From positions 14,768,734 through 14,832,733 of the forward strand of contig NC_134651.1 of assembly GCF_030463565.1 (NCBI RefSeq): a stretch of 64,000 nucleotides of DNA. The letters run 5' to 3'. The notes below the pieces were generated by a model. It ran no database searches. It was given only the letters and a program-made list of their open reading frames with translations, and was not told the origin of the DNA. Both the position numbers and the translations under genes were made by a program. Origin of the DNA: Pelecanus crispus (lineage: Eukaryota; Chordata; Aves; Pelecaniformes; Pelecanidae). This document shows, in pieces, positions 35,738-46,890 of this stretch; position 1 is the first letter of the stretch; the number at the start of each line of letters is the position of its first letter.

Positions 35738-35743
35738 ATTAAA
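35738..35743 (+). terminator. LTR poly(A) signal (ATTAAA), copy 2
   Basis: This is the equivalent signal in the intronic LTR, in a conserved aattattaaact context. It is on the strand opposite to MB21D2, so it would not be expected to terminate that transcript. Confidence 0.6.
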
Positions 35744-35879
35744 CTGTTCTTATCTCAACCCAGGAGTGTTTCTCACTCTTACTCCTCCAATTCTCGTCCC
35801 CATCCCATCGGGGCAGGGGGAGTGAGCGAGCGGCTGCGTGGTGCTTAGCTGCTGGCTGGGGTTAAACCACGACAGGCGC

Positions 35880-38800
35880 TTCCAAGCGAAGTCAGGCATC
35901 AGCCAGCCCTTATTCACAGGCATAGCCCAGAGGAAGGCAAAAAGTGTGCCGATTCCCAAAGAGGCAACATTCGCTTGTGCTCAGACGTGTCATTGGTATT
36001 CTCCGTTTATAGATAGAGGCACCACTAGGAGGACCCTGTAGAGTAGAATTGGTTGCTAAACCACAACTCCCTGGCCCAAATTATATTCTGAGTACTCAGA
36101 AATTAAGCAAGAAATATTCCACAGAACTTTGGGTTTGAGGAAGAAGCACCATTTTACTCCTTCCCAGAAAGATGGCTTATGAAATCACGATGCTACTAAA
36201 ACACCTCTTTGCTTTCCCGAGCTTAGGACATTCTACTTTGCTTCTGGTTCTTTAGAGCACAATAGTGAGCTTCAAATCTTATTTCAGACTTTACTGCCAG
36301 ATACCCAGCCACCTTAACAAGAAGATAGGAAACATTCCCCCTTCCTATGGGCATGTTCATTGTCCTCCCGTGTATGAGATCCCCACAGAAGTTGTGAAAA
36401 ACCTCCAGCAAAACTGGCACATGCAATCACCTCTTCTGTCAGCAGATGGCACGAATGCATCAGTGTGTCTGGGCTGCACAGCTCAGCAGGCCTATGGGAT
36501 TTGTGAGCAGAGGAAAAAGAACCGTTCAAAACAAAAGGTGATAGTTTTCACACGACAGTATGGGCAAGGGAAGAAGCCACATGCAGGCATACAAACATCT
36601 TTCCCCACCACCTGCTAGGGTTTACAGTGAAGAGGAAACCAGCTCTGACACAAGCATTGCTACGAGAAGAAAGAGACCTCCAGCACCAGGCTATCTTCTG
36701 TCAAACCAGATTTGGTACATAATTTTTATCTAGTGTACGTCAGAAGTCTTCTGATAGTATACAATGTATGGGGTGGGAGTGAGATGCAAGTTTAAGAGGG
36801 GATAAGCCAAAAGATAGACACCAAACCTGTCTACAAATCCTATTTAATGCCAGATTTCCAGCTTGTGACAACTGAAGGGCAAGGGCAGCATTTTGTCCAA
36901 GCCATCTGTACAGGGCTCCTTTTGTGTCATTTCTCTTTGAGTATTTATGCCACTTTACACAGCAGCGTAACTGCGCAGGCAGTGTGCATCATGGCTTCAA
37001 AGTACAACAATTGCTGTTTATAGAAGCACTGTTAAGAATTTATTGCTAATGCATTTTAATAAGTTATGAAAGAAGCAGTGCTCTGAATGAAACATTGCAG
37101 GTATATTTAGTTCAGAATTTAGATTTTCTATTTCTTCACTGAAAAGCAAGCAAACTCACAGCAAGCACACACATGCTCACAGGCAAAGGAGCAGTTCCTA
37201 TGTTCAGTGGAAGCAGGTACTTCAGTCTAAGGACAGAGCCCTCCAGTGATTCAGACTGAAGGTGAAGGTGAAATCAATGCCTAACTAACCAGTTTCCCTT
37301 ATTTATTTTCATCCTCAGAACAGAGTGAATACAACAAAAGTAATCTAGGAGCTTTAAAATTAAATGCAAAGGGGGTCATCTAGCAATGCACATACATCTA
37401 TGCTATATATTTGAAGAGCCGGACTGGGATTTTGGAGCTCTTTCAGGGCAATAGATGGAGAGTCTACCCAGAGATGGGGGAGGGGAAGAAAGCTTTAAAG
37501 AAAATACAACCAGTGCTCTTGTTGAGTGGTATTTGCATGTTTTAATCGAGTGTATAAAATTTCTGAACTAAATAAATTTAAAATGGCCCTAAACAGCAGA
37601 GACATTTGGAAGCCAAAACTAGCTTCTTGCTCAAAGAAATTTTATTCCTATTTTGTCAGTGTGACTCCTCAGAGATCAAAGATACAGACCCTCTGCTGTG
37701 AGCAATGTGCTGTAGAACAGGTAGGAGGTTACAGCATGACTCCACCGGTAGTACCGAGATCCATCAAACTGTCAGTGTGTCAGCTGAGTTATGGGCAAGT
37801 GAAGGAACCAGTCCAGAGTGGTTAGTGGGTGCACTTAATGCAGCCTTAGATGTGTGTGTTCTAACACAGACAGTTGTGAACATCTGGCAATGAGTAGCAC
37901 ATCTGGGATGAGGGAGCATCAAAGGAACAAAACCAAGTATCCCTTGAGTTTACAGAAATAGCAAACTAGCTACTGCAAGCAATGTGTTAGTAACGCTGCC
38001 ACCGCACGCACTACAGCACCGTGCCAAGCAACAGCCATCAGCTCTCAGGGGATGCTGGGTATCTCCTACAAACACTTCTGAAGCTGCATTTAAATAGCTA
38101 TTGTCACACCCACACCTTAGCTGTAAGCCAGCAGAAACCTTAATGGATGACACAAACACATATTTCTCATTAGCAGACATGCCCCAGAACGCTCCCCATC
38201 CTGGAAACACTGCTCAGAGGCTCTCATGGGAGATACTGCTAGGATATGTCTCTTGCTGGCTCAAGACAAACATATCCAGAAGCAACCCACCAGTGAGCCC
38301 ATATCAAGCTCCAGAACTGGTTTCCAGGTATTGGAACATAACCCCTGGACAGCACGCCATATGGCATAGGTTCACTGATGCTCCAGGGGAGGATGCAGGT
38401 TGTCCTGTCATGTTCTTGTTCCCCCCCAACCCATCCTCAGTCAGGAGTCTGGAAAACAGGAAGGTGGATGGATAACTCTGAATCTCGATACCCATTTTCC
38501 CATTCCACCCCAGTTAAAAGGAAAGGGGTGGTGTGTAGGGCATGTCTGCCCAGCCCCAGCAGTCAGACAGCATGAGGGGCAGATCACTTGTTGCAAGGGG
38601 GCTGGGTGGAGGGGTAGTTTACAGACCACAGGAGGAAATCCTCTGCTTTGGGGAAGTTAGGGTAGCAGGGACGATAAAGGTCCTGAGGACAGGCACACAT
38701 CCACAAAATAGCAGGGGAATCAGACAAAGTGAATTAAGTGGCAAACAGAGCCCTCACATGGCCACAAAGCTTGCAGATTCCCGGAGGAATAATCGTTGAA

Positions 38801-41800
38801 TCCAATGGAGAGTGGTCTGGGTTTAAAGCAAAATTGCGGCAGTTCAGAAGACACACATGGGTTTTAAGCATTGAACAGCAGCACTCACTAGCTCTCTGAC
38901 TGTTGCTCACTCTGCCAAGGGTAAGATGAGCTGGGCACGCAGCAGAGAGGAGCCAGAGATTCTGCAATTCAGAGTCATGCTTTTGAAAGCCCAGAGTATT
39001 TCGTTCAGCTCAGAGGCCTGAGACCAGAGTTTGTGTAACAGAAGAAACAAATGTGGAAACAAGTGAAGCAAAGACTGCTTAAGGCAGGGAGGAAATGTAG
39101 GAATTGGGCTTCAGGGGAGCCTGTGTTGCTAAAGAGCAATCGCTTGATTGCATGAAGGACGAATGCTGGGAGATGGCTGGCTCTCTTGCCTGCTTGAGAT
39201 GCTCAGCACGTAAACAGCCCTGGTTCAGTGAGCCCCCAAACCACAGCTGCATTCCCCACACCGACGGCTTAAGTGCCAGCAGCCTCTCTCACTTACTTCC
39301 CCTTCTGCTCAGCTGAGCTGACCTGAATACGTGGCCATCACACAAGCCCTGTATCCCTTGCAACTCGAAGAACTCTTCCTGCTTTTCCCAGCACGCCAGC
39401 TGGATCAGAGGCTGCTCTGCCAACCCTTGTGTTCAAAACCTTTAACAGGAGCTCATGTATGGACTTGGCCCATGGGAACATGGAAGGAACACTGGGTACG
39501 TTGCTACCTTTGCCCCCAGGCTACAAGCTGCCAGACGGCCCTTCTAGACTTCCTTCCCCTGCTGGGATTCTCACAGCATCATCTACTGGCTCCAGAAGCT
39601 GGAGCTTTAATGAAAGCATAAAATTTAACACCACTCTTGATCAGAAACAGAACCAAAAAATGCAGTTGTGAGCTGGCACCATTGCAAGGCACTCAACTGG
39701 TATTTTGCCCCCTGCACCGGAGAATGGTAAGGGCATGCCACAACCACTAGAGACTTGCACCACCTCAGGTGTAAACCACCTTTGCCCCTGACTGCTCAGG
39801 GCACAGTTGGTGTGTGACGGTGGAGAGCCAGCCCCTCCGCTGCCGTGACAGCGGCGTGGCATGCCAGCAGCCTCCAGGGTAACAGGGGAAGATGTTTTTT
39901 ACCTCTTCTCTGTTGTTGCAAATGTCTGTCTCCACACACCATCCCACTGACTGCCCTACGGTCACTTGTGCACACCCTGTAAGGTCACACACGCATGCCA
40001 TCCAGGTGAGAGCTGGGACAGCCAGCCACACACTGCGGGCTGCATGCGTGCTCTTCCCCTGTTTTACTGTCTTTTAAAAGCTGTTAAGTGGAAGGGGGAA
40101 GAAAAAGAATCAATAGATAGAGGAGTTGCAATCTCTTGTGAGTATCTTAAGAGCCTGGCTTTCAGCTATTTTCAGCAAATTAGCGTGGGGCTTTTACACA
40201 CTTACTTCTGCTCTCTGCGAGGTGAAAGCAGGACCACCGCCAGCTCTGTGACTCACACAAACACAGAGAAACAAACATAAAACAAGCTGCCTGCTTGCTC
40301 TTTCCCAGGGCTTATTCACACCCTTCGTAACTATTTGATGTGCCTGCTCCAGCGCATCCCAACTTGCAGAATGAGAACAAGCAGGGCTGGGGCTGCTCTT
40401 CGACAGCTCTTGCTTGCAGAGTTAGAGCCAGATCTCAAACTTCCCAGTAAACAGACAGAGGAAAACAGAGACCTGTCTGGCCTTTTGAGATAGTAGCTAC
40501 GAACAACCCCTGTCAGCTGGACAGTAATGACTGCTATGTTTTGTTACAAACCATTTTTGGCTATGACACAAAAGAAGATCCATTCTCATCCATCACCTCC
40601 ACGTACCAACCTAATAGACACCTACAGAACTGTGCCTCCCAATGCCTCTAAATCCTAAGCCATAGACAAGTGTCTGTATTGCACTCAGGTCCTGGCACTA
40701 AACAAAGACGTGCTGGAGGTGCTTGATAAGTTTTTGATACTCAGCATTTGGCCATATTGCCAATTCTTACCTGTCTTTTGCATCTGTCTTTTTGCTGAAG
40801 ATCCCGGTTTCTGGAATCCTAAGACGAGGCAAAAGTCTCAGCTTAAATTTATGGAAAAAACATGAGCAATTCCTATCCATCACAGCTGCAAATAACCAAA
40901 AATACTCCAAAGGAGATGAGGCTCAGAAAGACTTAACAAGCTGAACAAAACAGAACAGAAATAAAAATACACCAAGAGCTTTTATTTTTAGAGTCCAAGT
41001 CATAGCTTCTGAGTGCCTCAGGTTTAGCAAACCTCCTCCCTCTGAGGTTCCCCTTGGGTGGCTGGCATCAGGTCTCTCCACAAATTTGCAGGGTAAAATA
41101 ATAGCAAAGTAAAACCCACTGGGCCTCATATAGAGACGTGGAGAGGTGGCACCACTCTGCTAGGAAAGGGATAGAAGGATCCCATGTATTGTTCCCTGGG
41201 ACAGTGACGTCCTGGGAAAACACTCCAAAATGGGATCTGTCTGCAGCTCTAGGGATGGCCAGGGCAGGGCAGATTCTTCCCAGGGCAGAGAGCTCCCTTT
41301 TCTAGAGGGCAATGATGCAGTACATCTTTTCCCAGCACCTAATGGTCCCTGCCTTGCTGTGATCTTCTAGGTGCCCACTTTCACACCAGGAACTCTGCTA
41401 GGTTTGTAATATCCCTTCACACATCTTCCACACAGCCAAACTCTGCAGGCTTAAAGCAACAGAGCAGCAACATACACTTCTACTGGAGGAGACAGAAATG
41501 CCACAGAGAGCAGGAGCAAAAGGCTCCATTACAGGGACCACTGCCTGCCTGCCGAGTCCTGCAGTGCAGCACAATTTGGGTGCCTCTGCCAGGGACAGTG
41601 GCAAGTGGCTTCCAGGGGCCTGGAGAGCCCTCACTTGCTCACCGGCTTTACTGCTGGGCTTTTGTTTGCTTCCCTGCTCAGCATGAGTCGATCATTGCCA
41701 CCTGAGTGCCCCACTTGGGCATCTGGGAAGAAGCATTCAGACAGGACAGAGTGCTGTGACTTGGTGCAAAGGAGGACAAAAAGGCAAGTCGAGTGCAGCA

Positions 41801-42429
41801 CTTATTCTAAGGCAACACACACCAGCAGATCCAAATGCCAGCTCCAGCAGCACACTGCCTTCCCTTCCAGCTACTATCATAGGTCTTACAACCCCACTCT
41901 GTGCCGAACAAGGCTCTGTCCAAGACTCTGCACATCTCCAGGCTCCTCCACCTTCAGCTGAATGTCCCAGAACATCCCCTGGGACACTGACCAAAGGAAG
42001 GGGACAAGCCTGCCAGCACCCCACTTCACCCAGCCCTCAGGGCTGGCAGACTTCTGCTGATACCCACAGCACAGCAGCAGAAAACCTCTGCAATGCCATG
42101 CTCTAACACCAGCAGCTGCAGCCTTCATCGCCGCTTGAGGATTATCCTCCTCTGACCCCTCTCCAGCTCCTCCCTGTGATCTGCCCACCCCACTCCACAG
42201 GCTGGCGCAAGGCCAGGCTCCGCCGCCTCCAATCCCCCTTACTCCATCTGTCCAAGTCCTGGCCTTTTTCAGCACTCAGCTGATGCATCAGGGCCACAGT
42301 CGCTCAGGCCCAGAGCCCAGCGTCCTCCACCCTTCAGATCCTCTCACAAAAGGCTTCCCCAGGGGCTCAGAGCCTGTGACAAAACCAAGTTTTGAACACA
42401 ATGCTCCTTGAGACCGCTCATTTTTCCTT
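35880..42429. other. Intron 1 sequence after LTR copy 2
   Basis: No gene or repeat family was recognised. An AT-rich stretch near 37020-37110 (taatgcattttaataag) could be regulatory, but it has no composite motif strong enough to list alone. Confidence 0.5.
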
Positions 42430-42455
42430 CCCCCCCCCCCCCCCCCCCCCCCCCC
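42430..42455 (+). repeat. Homopolymer run of 26 C
   Basis: An uninterrupted C run follows tttttcctt. On the minus strand, which is the sense strand of MB21D2 transcription, it is G26. Runs this long are rare, prone to length error in sequencing and assembly, and able to form G-quadruplex or i-motif structures. Confidence 0.9.
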
Positions 42456-43904
42456 ATCTATGTGCACACAGGGAGCCCAGAGCCTCGCTGCCTCGCTATT
42501 TCTGGATGTGGGCAGACCCTCCTCTGCCTTTGCCATTGAAGATGGCTGACATAGCAGACAGGCCAGCTCCTGGCATTTGGTTACCTTCCAGGCTCTCTGT
42601 TTAGCTTCCATCCAGTGATAACAGATCCCTGCCAAGAAACTTAGTTGTCAAGGAGACCTCTTTCAAACAACAGTTTGGTATAAACTATGTTATTATCTAG
42701 GGTAGCACATCTCCAAGGTAGAGCACTCAGGTTAACTGCCTGCTAGCTCTACTTCAGTTAAAATACAGGCTCAGAGACAGAGGAGAAAGCCAAAATGGAG
42801 TTGGCAGCATAACCGAGCCCTGGCGTTCGTAATTTCACACACATACAGCATGCTTTGGAGGCAATGCAGAGGTCACCAAAAAGGGCTGTGCTCCTCCTAG
42901 TACCACAGCTCAGCCTCCTCCTCACTCTCCCACGCTGATTTTATAATCCAAATTCAATCTAAAACGCAAAGAAACAGATCCTAGCCTTTCACTAACATTG
43001 ACTGCGTCTCCTCTGGGAACTGCATATTTCAGGTGGCAATATTTAACCTAGAAACAGATGAAAGCACAATCATGTATATGGAGAGAGCACAAGACCAGAC
43101 AGGTGAGTCAGGATCGGTGCTCAGGAGAGGGCTGGCAGGCACTTCCTAATGAAAGATGTAGCCGAAGGGCATGCAAAGAGTTTCACTCTATTGATGCAAT
43201 TCTCTAGCTCCTGCTGCATGTTCCCTCCCAGTCCTAGTAGAGGACCGATCTCTAGGGCAACAAAAGCTGCTTTTTTGTTTGCCTGTGCCTTCAGCAGTAA
43301 CAACTTCTATTGTCTGTTCTTCCTTCTTCAGAGACTGGGTTAACTAGGAGGGAGAAATTGGCCACCTCAACCCCTCTTACACTACAAATAAAGCTACCTC
43401 ACAGAGGGATTACTAGCTACCAAAAACTTCGCCAACAGTGAAAAAGCAGCCAAAAAATAGCAGCCAGAAACAAAAAGTGCATGTGGGTAATCAGGAAGAG
43501 TTACCCTGCATGTAATCTTCAAAACCAGCCAGAAATGAAGCAGTTGCAGGAAAGCAAGATTTGCAAAACTACCAGGCGTCAGCTGATCTATTTCTAATTG
43601 CCTGAAATGACAGCTCCTGACAGCATAAAGCTAATCTTTCATCTCTTGAGAGGAGTTTCAAAAGTAGGAGACATTTCCTGGCATGGGGAAAAAGCTGAGC
43701 TGGGAATTCAGGTTATAAGGCACATAACAGAGTGGGAGCCATTTTAAAGTCTGCAAGCACTTACTACAACACATAGCTTTATTTGGTGCAGCCTCTTCCA
43801 TACAAAACACATAAAAATAGCAACTGGTGAGACATGAAAATCAGAGATAGTGAGCCTGTGCCAGAGACATTTAAAAGGAATGATGATGTGATGTTACAGC
43901 TTCA

Positions 43905-43960
43905 AGCAGTCATTTAACACTCCGTAATTAATTATTTGCTCTACAGTAGCCATGAATGAG
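43905..43960. promoter_or_regulatory. Candidate homeodomain-site cluster in intron 1
   Basis: TAATTAATTA (43925-43934) is a tandem pair of overlapping paired/HOX-type cores inside a repeat-free block. Chance occurrence in AT-rich intron sequence is quite possible. Confidence 0.22.
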
Positions 43961-46789
43961 GGGGGAAGTACCAAGATTTATAGCTCCACCCTCAAGATAA
44001 AGAAAATTCACTGGATGTAAAGGAACAGAATTCAGCAAAGAAAGCAGCATGTGAAGCTGACAGTTTCATTCTCATACCAACTTTTTGCTCAGTCTCTTAC
44101 CATCACAAAGACCTAGACAGTTAAGCTTCTCACACAGTTTGTCTTGTAGATGAAACTCAGCACCTGTTTATTGCATAGCAAGGTCTTCTCTGAAGAACCT
44201 TCCACTAAAGGAAAAGAAAGTATTAGCAGGTAAATTGGCAAATCCTTTTTACTAGATATATTTATTGAATTCCAAGGGCTGAATTCAGCCTACAGGATCA
44301 AACCAAAGAGTAGAATGGTATTTTAAGCTAACAATTTCTTTTTCTTTTAGGAAAGGCTGGTCACTACATCTTCACGCTTTCCTCCCAGTAATGTGCATTT
44401 AGGATCTCTGCCAAATTTTATAAACTCTACAACTGAGAGCCAGTTTATGCTCTCAGCACCATGGGGAATGCATGGTCACTCCCTTAATCCAAGTGGCATG
44501 TTCTGATCCTGGGAAAATGGGTTCACAGCCCAGCACCAAAAGACTGTTTGCTCCATTGGTGGGCCACTGGAGGTCCCAGAATTAGTGCCAAGTGGAGGGA
44601 GAAAGCAACCTTAGAGAAAGCAATTCTAGAAATGTGACTCCAGTGAAATGGTGGGTCTGAGAAAAAAATTGGAAACAGAAGGTAAAATTTGTCCTTCCCT
44701 CTGTTGAAGTCTGTGTTTGTTAAATATCAAACAAATCCACAGAGCAGTACAGAAGACAGAAATCCATTGTGATCAGGATTTAAACATTTTGAAATTTGAC
44801 TTCCTTTTGAGTTGAAACAAAGGCCATAAAATGTCTGAAATTATTCACAAGAGGAAAAATCGAAAAATATTTCAGATAGTTGGGTACATGAACAGCAAAT
44901 AGCAAATATGCAAAACACTTTTAAAAACCTCAAGCGCTCTGTTCCAGAAAAGAAACATCAAATCTTGTTATTTTTCCTTTACAATGGAAAATTGAGGCAA
45001 AGCAGTTTTGTGAGTTACTCCCTTCAGTTGGAAAATGATCAAAGGTTTTTGCAACAGCTCTGCTTATCAGGTGTTTAAAACAGCTCCACTCATGGCCTTT
45101 GCCTTCCAGAACAGGATGCTCTCTTGACTGAAAGGCCAAACTGTTGGCCATGAGCAGTAAAGGCAAGCTTTTCCCTCTTGTAAACCAGTGGAAGACACGT
45201 GCGTAGCTTCCTCTTCCCCTGCTTTTACACAAGGGAGAAGTCATGCCCATGCAGATGGACAGGAGTGGGATCCCATCCAGCAATACCGGAAACCCACAGC
45301 CAGGCTTGGCTGCCCCAACACACATGGGACAAAGGCGAACAAGCTGGAACCCAGCCTGAGGGACTCTGCCAAAGCTGTTTGCCAGGGGGAAATCCCAAAA
45401 GAGTATGGACTGGAGCCAAGGATGTGGGTGGGGAGAGAGAATTAAAGTCCATCTGAAGTTGACTGAATTTCCTTCTCCTCTAATTGCTATGCAGTGTCCT
45501 CAGGACTGATGGGAAGTAGCTAAAGGTCTTTCTGTGAAACAGGTATCGGGACAATGATGGAACCCAGAAGAATGGAGCAGAAATATTTGCGTGGGTGTCT
45601 TACCCTCAATGCAAGCCACTCCTTGCTTTCATGCTGGAATGACCACACAAACCACCGTTTCCAGGTGAACAAACATGTCAGTGCCTTGTGCACCTAAGTG
45701 ACATATAATATGAGCAGTCAGCACCACATAAGGACTTATGCAAGATTTGGTGCTGAGACAGACACCAGGCAGCTAGTTCAGGACCACAAAACAGGACTGG
45801 ATTTTCCACAGAGCAGGAAAGGACCCAGGCAATGCAAGTAATTTCTAATCCTGGAAAGTCCAACAAAAACAGAGTTTGGTATCCATAGCTCACACCAGGG
45901 CTTGGCCCTCTCTGCTCAAAAAAAGCCCTAGAGATACTCAAACAGAAAGAAATGAGACAGAGAGACCAACCAAAACCAATTAGCAGACTCCAGCCAGAAG
46001 GCAGAATTATCCTAGCCACTACTGGCGTGCTGAATTTCAGCTGCAGATGAAGGCTGCAAACTTTTGACAATAGGAAAATCAGCTTCAAGGCTTCCAACAG
46101 GCCAATCCCAAACCACATAGTTAGGTTTATTTAATAAACAAAACACGCTACAACTAGCTTTTCCTCTTATCAGTCTTAACTGGGCATTTTCAGGGCTGGT
46201 TTTTTTTAATTATTTGTGGTTTCCTAAAAAATTCCATGGGAGGCACTGACTTTCTTAGTGAATTTATAGCCTCCAGTAAGCTTGTTTCTCCCAGCCACCT
46301 TTCACAAGCCCTGGAGGAGTTGAATATTCTTCTTTTAAGTTAATTGAGTTGGGCTGAATGAGCAAAATGACAATCAACAAAGCATCAGCATGTTCTCAGG
46401 GCTGAAAGATCCAGAGGGGCAGGGGCAGAAATGAAGAGCTGAAAAGGATGCGGCATATGCATCCTCGGCACTCAACAGATCACCTTGATGAGATACCTCT
46501 GGGTTTTCTTTACATGGCCAGTTATCCATGCTCATGTATGGGTGTGGGCAGATACCAATCCCCTTCCTCAGGATGCAGAGCAAGCAGTAATCCCAAAATA
46601 GCTCTACTGACATCCAACAGATTTCTCCAAGAGTAAGGCACAACTCAGTGAGAGCAAGGACACCAAACATAGCCTATAGCAAGCCTGTAGCTCTCCTTCC
46701 CTGGATCGATTTATTAATTTCTTCTGTGCTGGTGATTATAAAGAGGGGGAAGGGGATGGGGAGACAGAGACAAGGCCCTTGTGTGCAAT

Positions 46790-46890
46790 GAAATTAAATG
46801 CACAGCAGCAGCCATCATTAATGATGCATTATGGAGTAACAAAGGGAGCCTCCTTGATTGACAGTCCCTAACAAGTTGTGTATAATAAAC
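46790..46890. promoter_or_regulatory. Candidate intronic enhancer: palindromic homeodomain site plus SOX-like and PBX-MEIS sites
   Basis: Within about 55 bp there is a perfect 14-bp palindrome CATCATTAATGATG (46813-46826), an aacaaaggg SOX/TCF-like site (about 46839-46847) and TGATTGACAG (46855-46864), which matches the composite PBX-MEIS/PREP consensus exactly. Such dense grammar is typical of developmental enhancers. Conservation and activity cannot be judged from one sequence, so this is inference. Confidence 0.35.

Larger units (their letters stand above)
35303..35874 (+). mobile_element. Solo LTR of the same endogenous-retrovirus family (copy 2)
   Basis: This 572-bp LTR begins TGTCCTGG and ends CGACA, with intact TG...CA termini. 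It is flanked by a perfect 5-bp target duplication GGCGC (35298-35302 and 35875-35879). It aligns along its whole length with the copy at 10252; over the first 145 bp I count about 14 differences, roughly 90% identity. The CRE palindrome (35544-35551), a tatagaaa TATA-like box and an ATTAAA signal (35738-35743) are conserved. An 11-base G run (35569-35579) replaces a mixed G-rich stretch in the other copy. No internal proviral genes remain. It sits in MB21D2 intron 1, antisense to the gene. Confidence 0.92.

Noticed and set aside
10252..35874. A single large provirus bounded by the two LTRs
   Set aside because: The LTRs have different target duplications, lie 25 kb apart, and the host MB21D2 exon is between them. 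No gag, pol or env homology was seen.
45678..46118. 146-codon minus-strand frame rich in hydrophobic residues
   Set aside because: The composition reflects a purine-rich opposite strand. No family similarity or splice signals were seen.
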